The notes below the pieces were generated by a model. The model had not been told where the DNA came from, made no database searches, and worked only from the letters and a program-made list of their open reading frames with translations. The translations under genes and the position numbers were made by a program. From Deltaproteobacteria bacterium (GTDB lineage Bacteria > Myxococcota_A > UBA796 > GCA-2862545), in assembly GCA_006226595.1 (NCBI GenBank), contig SBGP01000078.1, positions 1-54,666 of the forward strand: a stretch of DNA of 54,666 bases, written 5' to 3'. This document shows positions 1 through 7,457 of this stretch, in pieces (the stretch's first letter is position 1; every line of letters begins with the position of its first letter).

Positions 1-162
1 CCCCGCTGGAGGGTCTGACCCCGCTGGAGGGTCTGACCCCGCTGGAGGGTCTGACCCCGCTGGAGGGTCTGACCCCGCTGGAGGGTCTGACCCCGTTGGG
101 GGGTCTGACCCCGCTGGAGGGTCTGACCCCGTTGGGGGGTCTGACCCCGTTGGGGGGTCTGA
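1..162. repeat. 18-bp tandem repeat array with internal palindrome
   Basis: Nine head-to-tail 18-bp units start at 1, 19, 37, 55, 73, 91, 109, 127 and 145. Two variants occur: ccccgctggagggtctga (units 1-5 and 7) and ccccgttggggggtctga (units 6, 8, 9); a decayed tenth begins at 163. Every unit junction forms the 11-bp palindrome GGGTC-T-GACCC. The array probably continues left of the window. It contains no spacers, so it is not CRISPR. It can be read open in one frame as (PLEGLT)n, but no ribosome site precedes it and the TTG-initiated frame overlaps the next gene, so I treat it as non-coding. Confidence 0.9.
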
Positions 163-273
163 CCCCCGCTGAGGCGCATCAGTACGGCCTGTCCGCGATC
201 CGAGGTCCGAAATGGGGCCGATTTCGGGGCACGCTGGCCCGGATCTTGCTTCGAACCTTCCCGGAGGTCCACC

Positions 274-591
274 ATGACGGACGCGAGAACCCTGCTCACC
301 GAGCGCCTTGCCCAGCTTCAGCAGCGCCACGCCAAGCTGGATGCCCACCTCACCAATGCCGACCGCGACGTGCCCACCGACTGGGACGACCGCGCCCAGG
401 TCCTCGAGAACGACGTGGTGATGGAGGGCATCGATGCCGTGACCCTCAACGAGATCAGCCACATCCGTGCGGCCCTCGATCGGCTCGATGCAGGGACCTA
501 CGGGGAGTGCGCCAGCTGTGGCGGCACCATCCCCGCCGGCCGTCTGGCGGCGATTCCCACCGCTACCCAGTGTGTGGACTGCGCCAGCTAG
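274..591 (+). CDS. DksA/TraR-family C4 zinc-finger protein
   Basis: A 105-residue protein with an N-terminal helical hairpin (about 1-60) and a C-terminal C4 zinc finger with Cys79, Cys82, Cys100 and Cys103 (CxxC-x17-CxxC, around YGECASCGG). Family members bind the RNA polymerase secondary channel and modulate initiation, often together with ppGpp; the acidic tip residues cannot be assigned here. It starts at ATG with GGAGG 8 nt upstream. It is shorter than E. coli DksA (about 150) and closer to the short DksA/TraR-like proteins. It converges on the M48 protease gene with an 18-bp gap. The family is clear; the target genes are unknown. Confidence 0.9.
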   Translation: MTDARTLLTERLAQLQQRHAKLDAHLTNADRDVPTDWDDRAQVLENDVVMEGIDAVTLNEISHIRAALDRLDAGTYGECASCGGTIPAGRLAAIPTATQCVDCAS

Positions 592-609
592 CTGTGTGAA
601 AAGCCCCAC

Positions 610-3600
610 CTACCGCGCGAGATAGGGCCGCTCCATCGCGAACAGCAGTGCGCGCACCTCGTCTCGCCAGGCCTGGGGCGCGCGCTCACCGAGCATCGTG
701 ATGCCCGCTGCCCGCAGCATCCCGCGGAAGGCGGGCTGGCTGCCGTCGACGGCGGCGTCCACCGTGGCTTCGCTGGCGCCCTCGAACATCGCGTGAAGTG
801 CCGCGGACTGCTCCGCGTCATCGGGGTTGCTGAGCGCCTCGAGCAGGGCACCGAACGGCTTGCCCTCTCGGGCGCGCAGGGCCGCGAGCAGCGTCCTTGC
901 GGACATCGACACGCCGGCGTCATCGGGTAGCGCGAGCGCGCTCGCCAGGGCGCCTGCCGGCGCGCCATCCGACGCGGCAATCGCCACGAGCAGTGACAGG
1001 TCCTGGTTCTGGTCGGCGAGCTGCTGGGCACGCGCGAGCTGGCCGCGCATCAGGGCCCGGTAGCCCTCGTAGGCCTCGGGAACCGGCGCGCCGCCCTCGA
1101 GCTGTTCGTTGAACGCGACCCACGGGTGGCTGGCGGTGACCGACTGGCCGAGCAGTCGCTGCACGCGGATCAGGTCGATGGTGCTGTTCTCGGGCTGCTG
1201 GCCCGCAAAGCGCAGGAGGATCTGCACGCCCTCGGCGAACTCGGCCTGTTCCCAGTGGGCATAGGCTGCAGCCAGCCCGACCCACGGGTGGTCCGGGTGG
1301 GCGGCGAAGGCGGCGAGCGACTCGCGGCGGCCTTCCGCTCCGTGGAGACAGCGCAGCCACAGGTAGGTGGCATCGGCGTCGGTGGGCGTCGCCTCCCGCT
1401 CTTGCGCACGTCGTGCGCAGACCTCACGCTCGGCGGGGCCACCGCGCACCATGTCGTGCTCGGCGCGCTTCAGCCACACGTCGTGGGGGGCGCTCGCCAG
1501 GCGCTTGGCGAGGACCTCGGGCCCCATGCCGAGCTGCGCGGCGCGCATCGCCCACCCGCCGTAGTCGCCGTCGCTCGTCGGGTCGTAGGCGAGGTGCGCG
1601 CGGATCAGCGACGCCTGCGCCTCCGGCTCGAGCATCGACAGCTGCTCTCCGGGGGAGCTCTCGGTCAGCGCCGCGAGCGCCGCTCGCGTTCCCCCCGAGC
1701 CACGGCCGGAGATGCTGTCTGGAGGCTCTTCGAACACGTAGGACACGCTCGTCTCGTGGACCCGCGGCGCACCGAGGTACACCGGGGGTACCTCGCCGGC
1801 GGTGCCGTAGCTTGCCGTCCATCGCACGAGCGGCGCGGCGCCGGCAACGTTGTACACGTGCGTATTCCAGGTGTTCGACGCGTCGAGCGACAGGCTCTCG
1901 ACCGGCTGGCCCGACTCGGTCACCGTGGTCACGGCAAGCTCCCGCGCGGGGACCTTGAGCTCGATGTTGCCGCCGGCCGGCACGAGCCGCTCTCGTCCGC
2001 CGATGTCGACGCGGACCGATGTCGCGAGCCCGTTGACGATCGCGACCGTCGCCTGTCCCGTGCGCACGGTCACGTAGAAGGGCACCGCGAGGACCGCGAC
2101 GGCCGCGGCGGCTCGCAGCGTGCCGGGGCCCCAGCCATCGGCGAGCAGGAAGCGGTCCCACCACGGCAGGCGCTTGGCCCGCTCGCGGACCTGCTCCGGC
2201 GTGCACGTGCGGTAGTTCGGCGGCACCGCACCGGGGCTCGGCGCCGGTCCAGGGTCCGTCCCGTCGCGGAAGTGCCGTGCGATGTGCGCCTCGGTCTCGA
2301 GGAGGCTCGCCAGCGTCGCGTTCGCCAGGGCCTTGAGGCTGCCCATGTACGAGTCGACCCAGCCACCGACATTCTCGAACCAGCTCGCGAGGTTGCTGTC
2401 GTCCGGCGGCACGAAGCCATAGCCCTCGAGGACCTCGATCCACTCGCCATCGAGCTTCTCGCGAAGGTCCTCGGTGAGCAGGCGGATCAGCTCCGGTAGG
2501 GCCGTGCGCGGCATGTCCGTGCCCCGGAAGCGGATCACCCCGCCGGGTGCCTGGAGCACCCCGTCCTGGAGGCCGCGGAGCAGGGCGAGCTCCTCGCCGC
2601 GTTCCCTCACCGCATCGAGGTCCGCGCGGATCTGCTCGGGGTACAGCGCGTCGAGCGCGCCCCATGCGTCGGACACCGGCTCGAACAAGCCCTCGGCGCG
2701 ACCGACCTCTGCGAAGGCCGAGCGGCTGTAGTACAGCCCCTGGTAGGCGGACTCGAGCCACGGGCGCGCGAAGAGCTCGTCCACCGCCGACGCCGCGTCC
2801 TCGGGGGCGAGGGTCTCGGTTGGGGCGGGCAGGTCCGCCTGTGCGAACAGCACCTGGGTGAGCTGCTTGCGTCGCTGGTCCGGGTCGCGGAACAGCAGCC
2901 ACGCACTGCGCGCATCCAGCGTCGACGGCAGGTACACCGACTTGGCGTTGTCCTCGCGCTGGCGGTTCGGCGGGTGTGTGCTCCACATCTGCGGCGGCTG
3001 CGCCATCGCGCTCTTGAACACGCGGTGGCCGGCGCGGGCCTCGGATGGAAGCGGCGGGACGTCGCCGTACGTCGGGTCGGCGAGTACCTCGCCCATGCGG
3101 GTCTGCATGTGGCTCTGCAGCGCGAAGAAGTCCTCGACCGCGCGGCCCCGGTGGTACTGCGAACCCGCGAACTGCAGCGCGCGTCCCCACGCATCGTCGG
3201 CGGCGCCGAGGCGGTGCAGTCCGTGAACCAGGCTGTCCGAGCCCGCCAGCGACACGCTCACCAGGTCCGCCTGCAGCTCCATCTCGCGCGACAGGGCCCG
3301 CTGCGCGAGCATGATCCCGCGGAAGCCGGTATCGACCAGCGCTCGCACCGCCCACACCATGAGCCGCATCAGCCAGCCGATCCACGCGACACGGATGTCG
3401 AAGTAGGACAGGTGCATCAGCCCCCGGTCGAGGATGCCGCGGTTCGCGACCACATCGCCGACGACCTGCTGGGCAACGTACATGTAGCGACCGACCGCCA
3501 TCGTCCGCTGGGCGAAGTGCCCGAACTCGTGGGCGATGACCGCCTTCATCTCGTCGAGGGTCAGCGCGTTGACCAGCCCGAGGCCGATCTCGAGGTTCTT

Positions 3601-4056
3601 CCTCGACGGAAACAGCAGGTTGAGCAGCGACAGGTCGTAGAACACCGCCGCGTTCACGCGAGCGGAGAGGAAGATCCGGTGGGGGCGGGGCGCGCCGGCC
3701 TCGTCGGCGATGCGGTGCACGAAGGCGACCAGCTCGGGCTCGTCCGCGGCGGTGATCTCGATGGTGCCGGGGTCCTCGTGGTGTCGGACCGTGAACAGGC
3801 CCTTGGCGAGGAAGACGAACAGGAACACGGCGGGAGCGGCGAGCAGCACCCCCAGGAAGCCCTTACCGCCGACCCACGCGTCCATGATCAGCCGGTAGGA
3901 CACCCAGCCCAGCCACCCGGTGAGGGCCAGGTACATGCCGACGAACAGAACCAGGGCGGTGAACGCGATCCACGCGTGGCGCTTGTACGCCGCCGTCGGC
4001 ATCGTCAGGTCCGCCGGCACCCCCTCGGGACCGGGTGGATACAGGTCTTCGGACAT
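610..4056 (-). CDS. Large M48-family membrane metalloprotease with C-terminal extension
   Basis: A 1148-residue protein. Two membrane segments lie near residues 28-52 and 67-87. The M48 catalytic motif HEFGH is at 176-180, and the third zinc ligand is Glu260 in SREMELQAD (256-264), as in HtpX/Ste24 peptidases. Another membrane helix lies near 647-668. The remaining 480 residues have no recognised domain; they are Ala/Glu/Leu-rich, mostly helical, and TPR-like near the C-terminus. Typical M48 enzymes have 290-450 residues, so the second half is an unusual extension. ATG follows GAGAGG. The gene is monocistronic and divergent from the operon at 4206. The probable role is membrane or envelope protein quality control. 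Confidence 0.88.
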   Translation of the reverse strand: MSEDLYPPGPEGVPADLTMPTAAYKRHAWIAFTALVLFVGMYLALTGWLGWVSYRLIMDAWVGGKGFLGVLLAAPAVFLFVFLAKGLFTVRHHEDPGTIEITAADEPELVAFVHRIADEAGAPRPHRIFLSARVNAAVFYDLSLLNLLFPSRKNLEIGLGLVNALTLDEMKAVIAHEFGHFAQRTMAVGRYMYVAQQVVGDVVANRGILDRGLMHLSYFDIRVAWIGWLMRLMVWAVRALVDTGFRGIMLAQRALSREMELQADLVSVSLAGSDSLVHGLHRLGAADDAWGRALQFAGSQYHRGRAVEDFFALQSHMQTRMGEVLADPTYGDVPPLPSEARAGHRVFKSAMAQPPQMWSTHPPNRQREDNAKSVYLPSTLDARSAWLLFRDPDQRRKQLTQVLFAQADLPAPTETLAPEDAASAVDELFARPWLESAYQGLYYSRSAFAEVGRAEGLFEPVSDAWGALDALYPEQIRADLDAVRERGEELALLRGLQDGVLQAPGGVIRFRGTDMPRTALPELIRLLTEDLREKLDGEWIEVLEGYGFVPPDDSNLASWFENVGGWVDSYMGSLKALANATLASLLETEAHIARHFRDGTDPGPAPSPGAVPPNYRTCTPEQVRERAKRLPWWDRFLLADGWGPGTLRAAAAVAVLAVPFYVTVRTGQATVAIVNGLATSVRVDIGGRERLVPAGGNIELKVPARELAVTTVTESGQPVESLSLDASNTWNTHVYNVAGAAPLVRWTASYGTAGEVPPVYLGAPRVHETSVSYVFEEPPDSISGRGSGGTRAALAALTESSPGEQLSMLEPEAQASLIRAHLAYDPTSDGDYGGWAMRAAQLGMGPEVLAKRLASAPHDVWLKRAEHDMVRGGPAEREVCARRAQEREATPTDADATYLWLRCLHGAEGRRESLAAFAAHPDHPWVGLAAAYAHWEQAEFAEGVQILLRFAGQQPENSTIDLIRVQRLLGQSVTASHPWVAFNEQLEGGAPVPEAYEGYRALMRGQLARAQQLADQNQDLSLLVAIAASDGAPAGALASALALPDDAGVSMSARTLLAALRAREGKPFGALLEALSNPDDAEQSAALHAMFEGASEATVDAAVDGSQPAFRGMLRAAGITMLGERAPQAWRDEVRALLFAMERPYLAR

Positions 4057-4077
4057 CCCAACCTCTCACGCGCGAGC

Positions 4078-4083
4078 AGCATA
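4078..4083 (-). promoter_or_regulatory. Candidate -10 element (TATGCT) of the M48 protease gene
   Basis: TATGCT on the minus strand ends 21 nt before the ATG at 4056. It matches the TAnnnT pattern seen before several other genes in the window. No clear -35 is visible. Confidence 0.4.
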
Positions 4084-4205
4084 CAGCGGTTTGCGAGCAT
4101 CGTTCGGCGGAGGTCGGGGGGGACACGGCCTCCCGTGGGACCCGGGTGAATGGAAGCCTCGGCGGCGCGTACGCAATACAGCCCGCACCTGCCCGTAGGA
4201 ACGTC

Positions 4206-5063
4206 GTGCTCACGCTGCTGCTCGCTCTGAACGCCCAGGCCCAGGAAGCTCCTGTGCCCGAGACCCCTGCGCCCACCGAGGACGCCGCCCCCGCCGAGGA
4301 CGCACCGTTGGAGGAGGCGAGCTCCGAGGATGCGCCTCCGGACGAGGTTCCCGCCGAGGAGGCCGAGCCGGAGCCGCCGAAGTCCTTCTCGATCTCGGTG
4401 GACGACAGCGATCTCGGCAGCGCCCTCGACGACTTCGACGACAAGTCGGCGCGCTACCGCGAGGAGGATCCGGATCGCCTCGACGATGCGGCATGGCGTG
4501 GCCTGCGGCCGCAGCTGTTCCGCGGGCGGTGGTTCATCAAGCCCGTGCTCGCCTGGGCCTCGCTCCAGGGCAAGGCCGCGGTGCCGCTCGGCATCGCGGT
4601 CGGCCACCAGTGGTTCCCCGCGTCGGACCATCCCCTGCAGATCTCGGGCGAGACCCGCCTCGACCTGACCTTCCCCGTCGGCGCTGCCAAGGGCCGTAGC
4701 CTCGAGCTCGCGAGCACGGCGGGACCGTGGGTGGGACCGGTGGGGCTGCGCTTCGGACCCGTGGCCCGCTTCGACCGCTGGGAGAGCGACGCCGCGCTCC
4801 TCGACGATGCCTTCGCCATGGGACTGCGCGCCACCGCTGGCCTCGACGCCAAGTACGTCAAGCCCTGGGTCGGCATCGAGCCCGTGTGGCTGCTGTCCGG
4901 CCCGCGCGAGGCGTGGAGCGCCGGCATCGGGGAGCTGTCCTACCTCGCGGGCGTGCAGTACGCGGCGCGTATGGCGCACTTCGGCTTCGCCGGCAGCATG
5001 CGCCAGACCTCGGTCGGCAACCTGTACCGCATCGCGTTCACCGTGCACGTGAGGCCCCGATGA
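4206..5063 (+). CDS. Exported protein, probable outer-membrane beta-barrel, with acidic linker
   Basis: A 285-residue protein started at GTG 4206, because AGGA lies just upstream and residues 1-13 (MLTLLLALNAQAQ) form a short signal peptide. The reading frame is open further upstream into the divergent gene's leader, but without a ribosome site. Residues 14-60 are a Glu/Pro/Ala-rich acidic linker. The rest alternates hydrophobic and polar residues with many Trp, Phe and Gly, compatible with a small outer-membrane barrel; no named family is recognised. It is the first gene of the seven-gene operon ending at 9546, and its stop overlaps the next ATG (ATGA). The coding call is firm; the barrel is inference. 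Confidence 0.72.
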   Translation: MLTLLLALNAQAQEAPVPETPAPTEDAAPAEDAPLEEASSEDAPPDEVPAEEAEPEPPKSFSISVDDSDLGSALDDFDDKSARYREEDPDRLDDAAWRGLRPQLFRGRWFIKPVLAWASLQGKAAVPLGIAVGHQWFPASDHPLQISGETRLDLTFPVGAAKGRSLELASTAGPWVGPVGLRFGPVARFDRWESDAALLDDAFAMGLRATAGLDAKYVKPWVGIEPVWLLSGPREAWSAGIGELSYLAGVQYAARMAHFGFAGSMRQTSVGNLYRIAFTVHVRPR

Positions 5064-6076
5064 TCCCGCTGATGCTCCTCGCCCTCGCCTCTGCTGGCGA
5101 AGTGGACGTCGAGGACCTCGACCACTGGCGCGCCGGCACCGACGCCATGCTCCAGGGCCCCGAGGGCTGCTGGCGCTTCGCGGGTGGCGGCCGCGTGACC
5201 CTCGCGATCTACACCCCGGCGAGCGCGTTCACCCGCGCGGGCAGCCACGAGTACGTCTCGAAAGGCACGTTCACCGGCATCCTGCGCGACGGCGTGTGGG
5301 AAGACCTCGTGTTCACCGAGACCGGCGAGGAGGGCACCTCGGAGTCCGAAGAGGGCGAGGGTCAGGTCAGCGTGTCGCTCGGCGGCCGCGAAGAGCGCTT
5401 CGACATGAAGTTCGAGCCCTCCCTGCTGTTCGGCGAGCGAAAGCAGAAGCGGCACGGCGGCAGCAGCGGCAACGCCGCCGCCGATAGCGCCGTGGACACC
5501 GCGAACGTCGTCGATCGCATCATCGCGAGCATCGACCCGGCGATCACCACGTCCTACGCCCAGTGGGACGGCGACCACACCCAGGTCGAGTTCGTCCAGC
5601 ACGTGCCGCTCTCGGACAAGGCGCGCACCAAGGAAGTCACGCTGCGCACGCTGTTCCCCGAGGGGGACAAGGCGACGGCCGTCGACGTCATCTTCCCGCG
5701 GCGCATCCAGATCTCGGACCTCGCGGACGACGACGACAAGCCCCCGTTCAAGATCGTGCTCATGGACACCCAGGCGCACCTGCGCTCCCAGCGCATCGAG
5801 GACTACGTGCTCCCCGGAGCCGAGACGGTGTCGGCCGTGGTCGGCGTGCTCGGGTTCACCGTGGGCTGGGAGCAGCGGCTCGTGTACCACGACACGCGCC
5901 AGTGCACGGCCGCAGAGCTCGCGGCCAAGGGCAACGATGGCAAGGGCGCGGCGGAGGGCGACGACGCCGATGCGGCGGACGGTGAGGCCGTCGACGGCGA
6001 GGCCGCCACGGACGAGACCGAGGCGCCAGACGCGGAGCCGACCGAGGCGCCCGCGGAGGAAACGGACGCACCCTGA
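5060..6076 (+). CDS. Exported protein with Glu/Asp-rich C-terminal tail, unknown function
   Basis: A 338-residue protein. ATG overlaps the upstream stop by 4 bp. Residues 1-12 (MIPLMLLALASA) look like a very short signal peptide. The middle (about 20-290) is soluble and rich in charged residues, with no recognised fold. The last 50 residues are an acidic Ala/Glu/Asp/Pro tail (for example AADGEAVDGEAATDETEAPD), similar in composition to the acidic segment of the preceding protein. It is translationally coupled to gene 4206 and followed 25 nt later by the first GNLMPPP lipoprotein. No function is assigned. The Glu-rich tail is of interest because the operon ends with a gamma-carboxylase-like enzyme. 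Confidence 0.75.
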   Translation: MIPLMLLALASAGEVDVEDLDHWRAGTDAMLQGPEGCWRFAGGGRVTLAIYTPASAFTRAGSHEYVSKGTFTGILRDGVWEDLVFTETGEEGTSESEEGEGQVSVSLGGREERFDMKFEPSLLFGERKQKRHGGSSGNAAADSAVDTANVVDRIIASIDPAITTSYAQWDGDHTQVEFVQHVPLSDKARTKEVTLRTLFPEGDKATAVDVIFPRRIQISDLADDDDKPPFKIVLMDTQAHLRSQRIEDYVLPGAETVSAVVGVLGFTVGWEQRLVYHDTRQCTAAELAAKGNDGKGAAEGDDADAADGEAVDGEAATDETEAPDAEPTEAPAEETDAP

Positions 6077-6079
6077 CGG

Positions 6080-6085
6080 TATGCT
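6080..6085 (+). promoter_or_regulatory. Candidate -10 (TATGCT) before first GNLMPPP lipoprotein
   Basis: GGTATGCT lies 16 nt before the proposed CTG start at 6102. The two paralogues have GGTAGGCT and GGTACAGT at nearly the same place. If this is a -10, the transcript begins after the ATG at 6081, which would exclude that ATG as the start on this transcript. Confidence 0.35.
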
Positions 6086-6091
6086 CCTCGC

Positions 6092-6104
6092 GGAGGCACC
6101 CCTG
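6092..6104 (+). promoter_or_regulatory. GGAGG ribosome site selecting a CTG start
   Basis: GGAGG at 6092-6096 is followed 5 nt later by CTG-GCC-AAG-CGT. The paralogues have GGAGG, 4 nt, then ATG-GCG-AAG-CGA (6479) and ATG-GCC-AAG-CGT (6966). The aligned position therefore points to initiation at CTG 6102. Confidence 0.6.
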
Positions 6105-6449
6105 GCCAAGCGTCGCAAGATCCACGGCACCCCGCTGCTCGTCGCATCCGCCGGCATCGGCATCTCGCTCGCCTGCGGTGGCAGCGGCGGTGGACGCATG
6201 GGGCCACCCCCGCCGCCCGGCAACCTGATGCCCCCGCCGGACAGCGAGATGGTGAGCGTGTGCGTCGATGTGCTGCCCGCCGACGCGGTGGTGAGGGTCG
6301 ACGGGGTCGAGGAGCCGTCGCGCTGCGGAGAGCGCCGCGCCGGTCGCACCGTCCTGGTCGAGGTCTCGGCACCGGGTCACCAGACGCACACCGAGAGCGT
6401 GAGCCTCACCGAGTCTCGCGAGCTCGTGATTCGCCTCGATCCCGAGTGA
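6102..6449 (+). CDS. GNLMPPP lipoprotein 1 with PEGA-like domain (CTG start)
   Basis: A 115-residue lipoprotein. The N-terminus (M/L)AKRRKIHGTPLLVASAG leads to a lipobox ending SLAC. The motif GNLMPPP follows at 6219-6239, in a Pro/Gly-rich linker. The C-terminal 65 residues read VCVDVLPADAVVRVDG...RTVLVEVSAPGH, a PEGA-like beta-sandwich repeat, with two Cys that can pair and are conserved in both neighbours. The start is CTG by comparison with the paralogues; the in-frame ATG at 6081 would add seven residues and lacks a good ribosome site. It is the first of three tandem paralogues in the operon ending at 9546. Function is unknown. Confidence 0.75.
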   Translation: MAKRRKIHGTPLLVASAGIGISLACGGSGGGRMGPPPPPGNLMPPPDSEMVSVCVDVLPADAVVRVDGVEEPSRCGERRAGRTVLVEVSAPGHQTHTESVSLTESRELVIRLDPE

Positions 6450-6457
6450 GCGCCTGG

Positions 6458-6463
6458 TAGGCT
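6458..6463 (+). promoter_or_regulatory. Candidate -10 (TAGGCT) before second GNLMPPP lipoprotein
   Basis: GGTAGGCT ends 15 nt before the ATG at 6479. It is positionally equivalent to the elements at 6080 and 6941 in front of the other two paralogues. Confidence 0.35.
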
Positions 6464-6478
6464 CGGGGTGGAGGCCCG

Positions 6479-6919
6479 ATGGCGAAGCGAAGGAAGCTCC
6501 AGGGAAGGCCGCTGCTCGTGGCTTCGGCGGGTGCGGCGCTCGCCGTGGGCTGTGGCGGAGGCCAGGTGCCCATCCGTACCGGCAACCTGATGCCGCCGCC
6601 CGAGCCGGACCACGGCGTGATCTGCGTGACCGTGACCCCCGAAGAGGCGGTGGAGACGGTGACCGTGCACGGCCAGGTGTCTTCGGGACCGGAGCACTGT
6701 GTGCCGGTGGTCGCCGAGGGCTCCGTCGTCGTCGAGGTCAGCGCGCCCGGGTACACGACCTACACGACGATGGTCGACCTCGCCGAGGAGGTGCAGCTGT
6801 CCGTGGAGCTCGAGCCCGAGGGGCCGCCGCCGCCGCCCACGGATGTCGCCCCACCGCCGGACGAGCCGCCGCCGCCCGTCGGCAACCTGATGCCGCCCCC
6901 GGAGCTGCCCCCGAAGTAG
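6479..6919 (+). CDS. GNLMPPP lipoprotein 2 with PEGA-like domain
   Basis: A 146-residue lipoprotein. MAKRRKLQGRPLLVASAG leads to a lipobox ending AVGC. GNLMPPP occurs twice: just after the lipidated Cys (6581-6601) and at the C-terminus (6881-6901), with a Pro-rich stretch before the second copy. Between them is a PEGA-like unit (ICVTVTPEEA ... VVVEVSAPGY) with the same Cys pair as the paralogues. ATG follows GGAGG by 4 nt. The twin Arg in the n-region is conserved in all three, but it is not a full Tat motif. The protein is predicted to be membrane-anchored and periplasm- or surface-facing. Function is unknown. Confidence 0.82.
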   Translation: MAKRRKLQGRPLLVASAGAALAVGCGGGQVPIRTGNLMPPPEPDHGVICVTVTPEEAVETVTVHGQVSSGPEHCVPVVAEGSVVVEVSAPGYTTYTTMVDLAEEVQLSVELEPEGPPPPPTDVAPPPDEPPPPVGNLMPPPELPPK

Positions 6920-6940
6920 GGGACGAGCGGTGCTTCGCGG

Positions 6941-6946
6941 TACAGT
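6941..6946 (+). promoter_or_regulatory. Candidate -10 (TACAGT) before third GNLMPPP lipoprotein
   Basis: GGTACAGT ends 19 nt before the ATG at 6966, matching the placement at the other two paralogues. Confidence 0.35.
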
Positions 6947-6965
6947 GCCCGCCAGTGGAGGTCGC

Positions 6966-7457
6966 ATGGCCAAGCGTCGCCGTCTGTCCGGCAAGCCGCT
7001 CCTCGTTGCTGCCGCCGGCGCGGCGCTCACCGTCGGCTGCGGCAAGCCGGCGGAGCCGGAGCCGACGCTGTGCGTGAAGGTAGTCCCGGATGACGCCGCG
7101 GCCGAGATCCGCATCGACGGTGCCCCCGCGGGGCCCGATGGCTGCGCGCCGATGTCCGAGGGTTCGAAGCGCGAGGTCCATGTCGAGGCCGAGGGCTACG
7201 ACACGGTCGAGGTCCAGGTCCCGGAGGGGCTGGACGTGATCGTGGTCGACCTCGTGCCACCGCCGCCGGAGCCGCCGGTGGGCAACCTGATGCCTCCGCC
7301 GGACCTCGAGATCGAGGAGCCGGAGCCGCCGCCGCCCCCTCCGCCGCCAGTTCGGCCGCCGCCGAAGACCATGCCGCCGGTCCCGCCGCCGGTGGGCAAC
7401 CTGATGCCGCCGCCGGAGCGCATGCCCAAGCTCGAGCCGTCCGGAGGCGAGCCGTGA
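6966..7457 (+). CDS. GNLMPPP lipoprotein 3 with PEGA-like domain
   Basis: A 163-residue lipoprotein. MAKRRRLSGKPLLVAAAG leads to a lipobox ending TVGC. A PEGA-like unit (LCVKVVPDDAAAEIRIDG ... EVHVEAEGY) carries the conserved Cys pair. A Glu/Pro-rich tail then holds two GNLMPPP copies (7281-7301 and 7395-7415), separated by a run of Pro. ATG follows GGAGG by 4 nt; an upstream in-frame alternative start lacks a ribosome site. Its stop overlaps the GTG of the diiron gene (GTGA), so these two are translationally coupled. It is the longest of the three paralogues. Function is unknown. Confidence 0.82.
   Translation: MAKRRRLSGKPLLVAAAGAALTVGCGKPAEPEPTLCVKVVPDDAAAEIRIDGAPAGPDGCAPMSEGSKREVHVEAEGYDTVEVQVPEGLDVIVVDLVPPPPEPPVGNLMPPPDLEIEEPEPPPPPPPPVRPPPKTMPPVPPPVGNLMPPPERMPKLEPSGGEP

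Noticed and set aside
1-162. Possible CRISPR array
   Set aside because: Units are contiguous 18-bp tandem copies with no unique spacers, and no cas genes are nearby.
96-599. Open frame running from the tandem repeats across the DksA-like gene
   Set aside because: It starts at TTG without a ribosome site, is Arg/Pro-rich in the overlap and is a frame shadow of the zinc-finger gene, which has a clear GGAGG and family motifs.
6081-6101. ATG 6081 as the start of the first GNLMPPP lipoprotein
   Set aside because: No ribosome site precedes it, it lies inside a putative -10, and both paralogues start at the position equivalent to CTG 6102.
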